Below, piece after piece: positions 6,580 to 12,990 of a DNA stretch of 12,990 nt; position 1 is the stretch's first letter, and each line of letters starts with the position of its first letter. Origin of the DNA: Christensenella sp. UBA3700 (lineage in GTDB: Bacteria > Bacillota > Clostridia > Christensenellales > UBA3700); assembly GCA_002372775.1 (NCBI GenBank), contig DFIJ01000100.1, forward strand, positions 1 to 12,990, written 5' to 3'. The notes under the pieces are model-generated. The model did not search any database and had not been told where the DNA came from. It saw nothing but the letters and a program-made list of their open reading frames with translations. The position numbers were made by a program, and so were the translations under genes.

Positions 6580-6619
6580 AAAAAAAATGAAAGAATTAGA
6601 ATAACTCTAAATCTTTCAT
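6580..6619 (-). terminator. Intrinsic terminator of the putative lipoprotein gene
   Basis: ATGAAAGA pairs with TCTTTCAT (8 bp), then TTAGA with TCTAA (5 bp) after one T-T mismatch, closing a GTTAT loop. Eight T residues follow. It lies about 30 nt after the stop of the putative lipoprotein gene and upstream of the next promoter. Confidence 0.85.
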
Positions 6620-6647
6620 AGATTTTTATCGAATGTTGATTTATTTT

Positions 6648-7589
6648 TTAGAGCAAGATTCTATCTAGAACAGCGTGCTCAATTCCGTATTTAATGAATT
6701 CAACATCATCCATAACACTTAAGCCGTTGCCATATCCCCAAATAATTAAGAATCCATTTTGCTTAATGCTTTGATACATAAATTCAATCAATTGAGCTTT
6801 TCTCTCAGCACTAATAGGCTCATTTTCGCTTTGGATAAGGCCAAAAGCATTAGATAGATATAAAATCTTTCTTGTCTTCATTGCATTGCTGTTTTCTTCA
6901 CCATGGTCAAACACCATTAAATAGTATCTTACCATTGCACTTGTAATCCTATGATTAGATACAGTCTTGTAGTGAGCATAGATATTAACAGCATCAACAT
7001 CTGCATAGAAATCTGCCCATCCAAAATATGATTCAATTATTGGAGCAATCTCCTCATCTGTTTCTGCTGTAGATGCCTTATACGCTGCAGCAAACTGACA
7101 TGTATCACCACCCCATCCAGTTAGCGTAGCATAAGCCATATCATTATTTGTATATAGCATACAAGCAATAGCTACCCATAAATGAATAAGGTCAATTTTG
7201 ACATTATCATTAATTGTAATTTCTTCTGTAGTTCTTAAAACTTCAAGTTCTGGTTTAGTGTTCTTAACATAAGATGCAAATTCTGTATCTACCGCACCTG
7301 CTGCAATATTCCAGTTACCATCATCATATCTAACTGATCTTATGTAATTGGCAACACGAAGTTGAGCTTTATTGTCTTTTTTATAACTTTCTGATAATTT
7401 TTCTAACTCGTCTATTTTCTTAATATAATCTACGAAGGCTTGTTCGGATTCTGTACAATTAACAAACTTATCAGTGTCGTATTGCTCGGCACTTTTTTTG
7501 TCATCACAATTATCGCATGCAAACATGCATACGCTAAATAGAACTATAACTGATACTAATGTGAAAAGAAATTTAGCCCTATTTCCCAT
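6648..7589 (-). CDS. Putative lipoprotein or secreted protein of unknown function
   Basis: I do not recognise this 313-residue protein. It starts with a signal-like segment: basic residues (Arg4, Lys6), a hydrophobic core at about 7-23, then MFAC at 22-25, which could be an imperfect lipobox with Cys25 as the lipidated residue. A Cys/Asp-rich stretch follows (CDNCDD). The rest is mature-like and probably extracytoplasmic, with several alpha-helical stretches and a distinctive centre, IDLIHLWVAIACMLY (132-146) and LTGWGGDTCQFA (156-167), that looks like a conserved core. Three Cys beyond residue 40 (45, 143, 164) could form disulfides or bind something. The gene has its own near-consensus promoter and a terminator, so it is a single-gene unit lying between asnB and the GlnA-like gene. 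A short leader of about 10 nt and a poor Shine-Dalgarno (GGGTTGAG) suggest modest translation. The reading frame is intact; function is unknown. Confidence 0.8.
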   Translation of the reverse strand: MGNRAKFLFTLVSVIVLFSVCMFACDNCDDKKSAEQYDTDKFVNCTESEQAFVDYIKKIDELEKLSESYKKDNKAQLRVANYIRSVRYDDGNWNIAAGAVDTEFASYVKNTKPELEVLRTTEEITINDNVKIDLIHLWVAIACMLYTNNDMAYATLTGWGGDTCQFAAAYKASTAETDEEIAPIIESYFGWADFYADVDAVNIYAHYKTVSNHRITSAMVRYYLMVFDHGEENSNAMKTRKILYLSNAFGLIQSENEPISAERKAQLIEFMYQSIKQNGFLIIWGYGNGLSVMDDVEFIKYGIEHAVLDRILL

Positions 7590-7605
7590 AACTCAACCCG
7601 CATTA

Positions 7606-7634
7606 ATTATACAATAATTAACACAAAATATCAA
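7606..7634 (-). promoter_or_regulatory. Predicted promoter of the putative lipoprotein gene
   Basis: TTGATA (7629-7634) is 17 nt from a consensus TATAAT (7606-7611). The predicted start near 7599 leaves only about 10 nt before the ATG at 7589. The element lies directly after the asnB terminator. Confidence 0.75.
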
Positions 7635-7652
7635 AATTGACATAATTTGCAT

Positions 7653-7691
7653 AAAAATTGGCACCATTCATAGGAGAGAGCATGGTGCCAA
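7653..7691 (-). terminator. Intrinsic terminator after asnB
   Basis: A perfect 10-bp stem (TTGGCACCAT / ATGGTGCCAA, arms 7682-7691 and 7658-7667) with a 14-nt loop is followed on the transcribed strand by TTTTT. It ends the Amt-PII/asnB transcription unit about 30 nt after the asnB stop. Confidence 0.88.
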
Positions 7692-7720
7692 AAAAGAAGA
7701 GAATAATAGTAGTAAATCAA

Positions 7721-9301
7721 TTATTTTCCACTATTGCCATAGTTAGATAGTACTCTTGCAGAAGGGTCGTTAACATTACATCCTTCCCAAGACTTGTTAG
7801 GCATCCAGAAATCTACGATCATTTGGCCTTGGCCAGCGTAGTATTTCTCAAAGATTTCTCTATACAATAGAGACTCTTTTGTGAATGGTCTAGCATGAGA
7901 GTACTTTTGTATTTTTTCATTATATTCTTCGTCTGTATAATACTCTTCAGCATAAGCTTTCAAGTAGTTTACAAGTGAGTGTCCAACAGCATCCGAAAAA
8001 GCTGCTTTATCTCTAAACAAGATACTTTCAGGTAAACAATTTAATCCCTCAAATGCATGACGTAATAAATATTTACCCATGTTGTATTTGTTCATTTTCT
8101 TTTCAGGATCGATGCTCATTACGTAAGATACGAAATCTAAATCACCAAATGGAACTCTTGCCTCTAGTGAGTTTACACTTATACATCTATCTGCACGTAA
8201 TACATCGTACATATATAATTCTCTAATTCTCTTTACTGATTCTTCTTGGAATTCTTTAGCATTTGGTGCAAAGTCAGTATATTTATATCCAAATAATTCA
8301 TCTGAGATTTCACCAGTTAATAGAACTCTAATATCTGTTGTTTCATGAATAGCTTTACATAGAAGATACATACCCATACTTGCACGAATAGTTGTAATAT
8401 CGAATGTACCTAAAATCTTAATTACTTCTTCTAGTGAAGATAATACGTCTTCTTTTGTAATGATTACTTCATGGTGTTCTGAACCAATAAAGTCTGCCAC
8501 TTGCTTTGCATATTTAAGATCGATTGCGTCTTCGCTCATACCAATAGCAAATGTCTTAATTTTCTTATTTAAAATCTTGCTTGATATTGCACATACTAGA
8601 GAACTATCTAAACCGCCGGATAGTAAGAATCCAAGTGGAGCATCAGCATCCAATCTCTTTTCCACACCTTTAACTAATTTTTCTCTAATGTTTTTACAAA
8701 CTGTTTCTATATCATCATAAACGACTTCTTTTACTTCTGTTATGTCTCTATAACATACAAATTTACCCTTTCTATAATAATAGCCTGGAGGGAATGGGAA
8801 TACTTCTTTAACAAGTCCCATAAGGTTCTTTGCTTCTGAAGCAAATGCTATTTTCCCAGATTCTGTATAACCGTAAAATAAAGGTCTAATTCCGATAGGA
8901 TCTCTAGCTGCAATATACTCTTTAGTTTCCCCGTCATATATAACTAGTGCATATTCTGCATCTAGTTTTTTAAACATTTCAACACCATACTTTTCATATA
9001 GTGGTAGAAGGATTTCGCAATCGGATTCACTTATGAATTTATACTCTTTAGATAGCTCTTCCTTAATAGTTCTAAATCCATAAATTTCACCATTGCAAAC
9101 AACTAATCTATTATGAAGGCTCATAGGTTGCATTCCTTCTTCATGCAATCCCATGATGGCTAGTCTATGGAATCCAAGATAGCCATCACCTGTATCTATA
9201 ATTTTTGACATATCTGGGCCTCTTGATATTGTCTTATCAAAACCCATTTTAAATTGCTCTAGTGGGATGTCATATCCCTCAATACCCATAATTGAACACA
9301 T
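7721..9301 (-). CDS. asnB: Asparagine synthetase (glutamine-hydrolysing)
   Basis: The enzyme makes asparagine from aspartate, ATP and glutamine in the cytoplasm, and it links glutamine made by glutamine synthetase to asparagine. The 526 residues start with Met-Cys, so Cys2 can be the N-terminal glutaminase nucleophile after Met removal. The class II glutaminase domain (about 2-190) shows SRGPD (26-30), FHRLAI (44-49), CNGEIYGF (69-76) and SESD (91-94). The synthetase domain has the ATP pyrophosphatase loop SGGLDSS (228-234), then the LTGEISDELFGY segment and VNSLEARVPF. All key motifs look intact and the length fits the AsnB family. The start has a good AAGGAG ribosome binding site. It lies 41 nt after the Amt-PII gene with no promoter or terminator between, so the two are co-transcribed. 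Confidence 0.96.
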   Translation of the reverse strand: MCSIMGIEGYDIPLEQFKMGFDKTISRGPDMSKIIDTGDGYLGFHRLAIMGLHEEGMQPMSLHNRLVVCNGEIYGFRTIKEELSKEYKFISESDCEILLPLYEKYGVEMFKKLDAEYALVIYDGETKEYIAARDPIGIRPLFYGYTESGKIAFASEAKNLMGLVKEVFPFPPGYYYRKGKFVCYRDITEVKEVVYDDIETVCKNIREKLVKGVEKRLDADAPLGFLLSGGLDSSLVCAISSKILNKKIKTFAIGMSEDAIDLKYAKQVADFIGSEHHEVIITKEDVLSSLEEVIKILGTFDITTIRASMGMYLLCKAIHETTDIRVLLTGEISDELFGYKYTDFAPNAKEFQEESVKRIRELYMYDVLRADRCISVNSLEARVPFGDLDFVSYVMSIDPEKKMNKYNMGKYLLRHAFEGLNCLPESILFRDKAAFSDAVGHSLVNYLKAYAEEYYTDEEYNEKIQKYSHARPFTKESLLYREIFEKYYAGQGQMIVDFWMPNKSWEGCNVNDPSARVLSNYGNSGK

Positions 9302-9342
9302 AAATCTCTCTCCTTTTTAACCTATTATTCTCTCTATAATTT

Positions 9343-11142
9343 TTATTCTGCTTGTTCGATTAGCTTATCTTGTAAAGCATCATAGTCAACTTCACCAGTT
9401 CTAATCTTATAAACACTTTCTACATCGTATACGAAGATCTTACCATCGCCATAGTTACCTGTATATAAAGCTTCTCTTGCTGACTTTATTACATCCTCTA
9501 CTGGTACTTTAGTAACTACGATTTCCATCTTGATTTTTGGAAGTAAAGCACTGTCTACCTTAACACCTCTGTAGTATCCAGCTGGGTTACCATGTTGTAC
9601 ACCACAACCTGTAACGTTTGTTACTGTCATACCTGTGATACCAAGCTTGTCCATAGCAGCTTTTAATGCTTCGAACTTTGATGGGTTAGCTAAGATATCT
9701 ACCTTGCTCATCTTTGGACCATTCTTTGAGATAACCTTAGATTTCTTAACGACTGGAACCGCTTCTTCTTCTGTTAATCCTTTTTCTACACTGAATACTT
9801 CTGCTTTTGTTGTGCTAGCACCTGTTAGAGTTTCACCAGTAACGATTGGCATGAAGTCTGCATAAGAACTTACAAGGCCATGTTCTGTAACATCTAGACC
9901 AAGGATTTCTTCTTCCTTAGATACACGAAGACCAAGTGTACGCTTTAAGCAATAGAAGATAATTGTAATGCAGATTGCTGTAAAGATTGCTGTAATTGCA
10001 ACACCAGCGATTTGGATACCGAAGTATTTGAATCCTTCTCCTGCTGATACCATGCCTGTAATTGCACCATAAATACCGTTATAACCGAATACACCTGTTA
10101 AAATTGTACCTACGATACCGCACATACAGTGAACACCAACAGCACCTACTGGGTCATCGATATGTAACTTGTGATCTAGGAATTCGATACCGAATACTAC
10201 AACGAATGCTGAGATTAAACCGATAGCAAATGAACCGAATACTGATACTGTATCGCAACCTGCTGTGATAGCAACAAGACCTGCAAGTGTACCGTTTAGA
10301 GTCATTGAAACATCTGGCTTTTTATATCTAATCCATGTGATGATCATTACGGCTGTAGTAGCTGTAGCTGCAGCAACTGTTGTTGTAACAAATACTGAAG
10401 ACACGTTAGCTAATGTTTCTGTGCCATAGATAGCATATTCAGAAGCACCGTTGAATCCATACCATCCATAGAATAGGATGAATACACCAAGAGCACCTAA
10501 TGTTAATGAGTGACCTGGAATAGCCTTAGATTCTAAACCACCGTTTTCTAATTTCTTATATTTACCAATTCTTGGTCCAACCATAATGGCACCGATAACA
10601 GCACAGATACCACCAACCATATGAACAGCTGTTGAACCAGCGAAATCATGGAATCCCCATTGAGCTAAAAAGCCCCCGTTCCAAATCCAGTGAGCGGCAA
10701 CTGGGAAGATAAATGCACTGATTAATAAACTATATACACAATATGATATAAATCTTGTTCTTTCTGCCATAGCACCAGAAACGATTGTAGCTGCTGTTGC
10801 ACAGAATACCATGAAGAACATGAAATGTAACATATCTACAGAATCACCAACTGCGTATGTAGGATTTGCGAATGACACAACTGCTGCAACCTTCATAGTA
10901 AATGGGTTAACAATGCTTGATGTCATAATTGAGTATCCAACTAGCCAGAACACGATAGCACCTAAACAGAAATCCATTAAGTTTTTCATAATGATATTTC
11001 CTGCGTTCTTAGCTCTTGTAAATCCTGTTTCAACCATAGCAAAACCTGCTTGCATGAAGAATACTAAAGTAATACCTAGTAAAATCCATACACCGTCTAA
11101 CGACGAAATTACTTGTCCTAATGAACTTAACACTTCTTCCAT
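9343..11142 (-). CDS. Ammonium transporter (Amt) fused to a PII signalling domain
   Basis: This 599-residue protein combines an Amt/Rh channel (about 1-430, around 11 membrane helices) with a PII domain (about 479-599), joined by a linker of about 50 residues. Channel landmarks include AHWIWNGG (150-157), DFAGSTAVHMVGG (167-179) with pore His174, and DPVGAVGVHCMCG (330-342) with pore His338. The cytoplasmic tail motif LGLDVTEHG (414-422) is also present. The PII part has ITGMTVT (502-508), Gln516, GDGKIFVYDV (565-574) and IRTGE (580-584), so ATP and 2-oxoglutarate binding is plausible. Its T-loop is one residue longer and carries Val529 where Tyr51, the uridylylation site of GlnB, would be. 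The start at 11142 has GGAG 8 nt upstream. It follows glutamine synthetase III across a terminator and precedes asnB. Fusion would tie channel gating permanently to its own PII sensor. Confidence 0.95.
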   Translation of the reverse strand: MEEVLSSLGQVISSLDGVWILLGITLVFFMQAGFAMVETGFTRAKNAGNIIMKNLMDFCLGAIVFWLVGYSIMTSSIVNPFTMKVAAVVSFANPTYAVGDSVDMLHFMFFMVFCATAATIVSGAMAERTRFISYCVYSLLISAFIFPVAAHWIWNGGFLAQWGFHDFAGSTAVHMVGGICAVIGAIMVGPRIGKYKKLENGGLESKAIPGHSLTLGALGVFILFYGWYGFNGASEYAIYGTETLANVSSVFVTTTVAAATATTAVMIITWIRYKKPDVSMTLNGTLAGLVAITAGCDTVSVFGSFAIGLISAFVVVFGIEFLDHKLHIDDPVGAVGVHCMCGIVGTILTGVFGYNGIYGAITGMVSAGEGFKYFGIQIAGVAITAIFTAICITIIFYCLKRTLGLRVSKEEEILGLDVTEHGLVSSYADFMPIVTGETLTGASTTKAEVFSVEKGLTEEEAVPVVKKSKVISKNGPKMSKVDILANPSKFEALKAAMDKLGITGMTVTNVTGCGVQHGNPAGYYRGVKVDSALLPKIKMEIVVTKVPVEDVIKSAREALYTGNYGDGKIFVYDVESVYKIRTGEVDYDALQDKLIEQAE

Positions 11143-11179
11143 ATATATTTCTCCATCATAAAAATTGTTTTCATTGAAT

Positions 11180-11214
11180 AAAAAAAGCGAGACTTAGATT
11201 TTTCCAAGTCTCGC
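11180..11214 (-). terminator. Intrinsic terminator between glutamine synthetase III and amt
   Basis: A 12-bp stem (arms 11203-11214 and 11187-11198, one G-T pair) with an AAAA tetraloop is followed by seven T residues (11180-11186). The amt ATG is 44 nt beyond it and I see no convincing promoter in that gap. A small upstream hairpin, CGCA-AAGAC-TGCG (11212-11224), shares three bases with the terminator stem and would partly compete with it. This may be a plain terminator or an attenuator. Confidence 0.9.
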
Positions 11215-11249
11215 AGTCTTTGCGTTCTACTTATTATTATTTATCTATA

Positions 11250-12990
11250 TTATTTTACTGAGAATAAGATATCTCCGTATGTTGGGAATGGCCAGAACTT
11301 CTTTGATACGATCTTTTCCATTGTATCTGAGCACTTTCTTACTTCAGCCATTAAAGGAATTACATTATCCTTATAAGCTAGTGCCTTTGCCATTTCACCT
11401 TCTGTTGCATAAGCTTTCTTTTGTGCTTCTTCAAGTTCTAGAACTTTTTGAACCATTGTTGTGCTATTTGCAGCGATCTTCTTTAAGATACCTTCTTCAT
11501 ATGAGCAATCGATACCAGCAACTGCACTCTTCTTTGTCATAACTGTTTCAGCAAGTTCCTTTGAATATAATGTAACTGCTGGAAGAATTGACTTTCTTGC
11601 CATTTGCATCATTGTGATTGCTTCAATATTAATTAACTTAGCATAATTCTCAAGTAAGATTTCTTGTCTAGCTTTAACTTCAGCTTCTGTGAATACTTCA
11701 TGTAATTCAAAGATCTTTAAGTTCTTAGCTTCTGTATATTTAGCAAGAGCTTCTGGAGTTGTCTTTAGATTTAGAAGTCCTCTCTTTTCTGCTTCAGCTA
11801 CCCATGCATCATCATAACCGTTACCATTAAAGATAATTCTCTTATGTTCCTTAATAACTCTCTTGATTAAATCATTTAGAGCTGCTTTGAAATCTGATGC
11901 TTTTTCAAGTTCATCTGCAAATTGTCTTAATTCTTCAGCTACAGCTGTATTGATCATGATATTTGCACAAGCGATTGAATCTGCAGAGCCAACCATACGG
12001 AACTCGAACTTATTACCTGTGAATGCGAATGGTGATGTTCTATTTCTATCTGTAGTATCTTTTGGGAACTTAGGAAGTACGTCAACACCGATTGTCATTT
12101 GTACTTTCTTTCTTCCTGCAAACTTAACACCTGACTCGATTGAATCTAATACTGCTTGTAATTCATCACCGATAAACATTGATACGATTGCTGGAGGAGC
12201 TTCGTTAGCACCTAATCTATGATCGTTACCAGCAGATGCAACAGATAATCTTAATAAGTCTTGATATTCATCAACGGCCTTGATAACAGCAGTTAAGAAA
12301 ATTAAGAATTTAGCATTTTCATCTGGTGTATCACCTGGCTCTAATAAGTTTGCTGTATCTGTTGAGATTGACCAGTTGTTATGTTTACCTGAACCATTTA
12401 CACCATCGAATGGCTTTTCATGTAGTAAGCATACCATACCATGTCTTTTTGCAACCTTTTGTAATAATTCCATTAAGATTTGGTTGTGGTCTGTAGCAAT
12501 ATTTGTTGTTGAGAAGATTGGAGCAAGCTCGTGTTGAGCTGGAGCAACTTCGTTATGTTCTGTCTTAGATAGGATTCCTAACTTCCAGCATTCTTCATTT
12601 AAGTCATTCATGAATGCTTGAACTCTTGGCTTAATAACACCGAAGTAGTGGTCATCCATTTCTTGTCCCTTTGGAGCTGGAACGCCAAATAATGTACGAC
12701 CTGTATAGATTAAATCCTTTCTTTGTTCATATACGCTCTTATCTATTAAGAAATATTCTTGTTCTGGACCAACAGTTGTTTTAACTGATGTTGATTCATC
12801 TCCGAATAATTTCAAAATTCTTAATGCTTGCTTATTGATAGCAGCCATAGAACGTAAAAGTGGAGTCTTCTTATCTAGTGCTTCACCTGTATAAGAACAG
12901 AATGCTGTTGGAATACATAAGCAGTTGTCTTTAATAAAAGCGGATGATGTAGGATCCCATGCAGTATATCCTCTTGCTTCAGCAGTAGCT
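11250..12990 (-). CDS. Glutamine synthetase type III, 5' end beyond the window
   Basis: The enzyme condenses ammonium and glutamate to glutamine with ATP. About 579 C-terminal residues of a protein that is usually near 700 are present. The frame stays open to the window edge: upstream of an internal Met at 12848 it reads [17 protein letters not shown], a segment typical of type III enzymes, so that Met is not the start. Active-site motifs look intact: [33 protein letters not shown] with the His/Asn loop, [13 protein letters not shown], and [11 protein letters not shown]. This contrasts with the degenerate type I relative at 5222-6502 and makes this the likely working glutamine synthetase of the window. 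It ends in FSVK and is followed by a terminator and then the Amt-PII and asnB genes. The family is certain; its promoter and leader are not visible. Confidence 0.96.
   Translation of the reverse strand, partial: ATAEARGYTAWDPTSSAFIKDNCLCIPTAFCSYTGEALDKKTPLLRSMAAINKQALRILKLFGDESTSVKTTVGPEQEYFLIDKSVYEQRKDLIYTGRTLFGVPAPKGQEMDDHYFGVIKPRVQAFMNDLNEECWKLGILSKTEHNEVAPAQHELAPIFSTTNIATDHNQILMELLQKVAKRHGMVCLLHEKPFDGVNGSGKHNNWSISTDTANLLEPGDTPDENAKFLIFLTAVIKAVDEYQDLLRLSVASAGNDHRLGANEAPPAIVSMFIGDELQAVLDSIESGVKFAGRKKVQMTIGVDVLPKFPKDTTDRNRTSPFAFTGNKFEFRMVGSADSIACANIMINTAVAEELRQFADELEKASDFKAALNDLIKRVIKEHKRIIFNGNGYDDAWVAEAEKRGLLNLKTTPEALAKYTEAKNLKIFELHEVFTEAEVKARQEILLENYAKLINIEAITMMQMARKSILPAVTLYSKELAETVMTKKSAVAGIDCSYEEGILKKIAANSTTMVQKVLELEEAQKKAYATEGEMAKALAYKDNVIPLMAEVRKCSDTMEKIVSKKFWPFPTYGDILFSVK

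Noticed and set aside
8460..8720. Open frames on the plus strand, here and at about 1224-1481, 9635-9865, 10811-11161, 11863-12222 and 12280-12537
   Set aside because: Each is antisense to a clearly conserved gene, has low-complexity or non-family translation, and lacks a ribosome binding site and promoter context.
11212..11224. Hairpin CGCA-AAGAC-TGCG as the second hairpin of an ANTAR target
   Set aside because: The loop is five bases and not the expected six with A at 1 and G at 4, I find no first hairpin upstream, and it would disrupt only three outer base pairs of the terminator. Kept only as a possible competitor, not called as an ANTAR motif.
12841..12990. Met at 12848 as the start of glutamine synthetase III
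   Set aside because: The frame stays open to the window edge and the upstream translation ([15 protein letters not shown] and before) matches the type III family, so the gene is cut by the window.

Overview
The window is AT-rich and every gene lies on the minus strand, so transcription runs from high to low coordinates. Gene content suggests a Clostridia-type Bacillota, probably an uncultured gut lineage: type III glutamine synthetase, an ammonium channel fused to PII, an ANTAR antitermination regulator, a long-form PRPP synthetase, the MEP-pathway gene ispE, and a Rho with a charged N-terminal insert. That placement is inferred from family content, not from a search. Base composition and codon use look uniform. 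I see no mobile element, CRISPR array, rRNA or tRNA.

Right part (about 7700-12990): a nitrogen assimilation run. It reads type III glutamine synthetase (5' end outside the window), a strong intrinsic terminator, the Amt-PII fusion, then glutamine-hydrolysing asparagine synthetase and a second terminator. I find no good promoter between the first terminator and amt, so amt-asnB expression may depend on readthrough or antitermination.

Middle (4600-7640): an unrecognised putative lipoprotein gene with its own promoter and terminator. After it comes a two-gene unit: a GlnA-like protein that has lost most of the glutamine synthetase catalytic residues, then, 10 nt downstream, an ANTAR protein whose receiver domain lacks the phosphoacceptor aspartate. 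This pair is the most interesting item. It looks like a phosphorylation-independent module in which a dead glutamine synthetase could sense glutamine and control an RNA-binding antiterminator next to nitrogen genes.

Left part (1-4600): housekeeping genes. ispE has a near-consensus promoter that places the transcription start on the A of its ATG, so its mRNA is probably leaderless. prs follows, with a leader of about 150 nt that can form nested stems. A UPF0173-type metallo-hydrolase comes next, with its ribosome binding site inside the last prs codons. rho is last. No stretch over 300 bases lacks a gene; the longest gap is 215 nt between ispE and prs.
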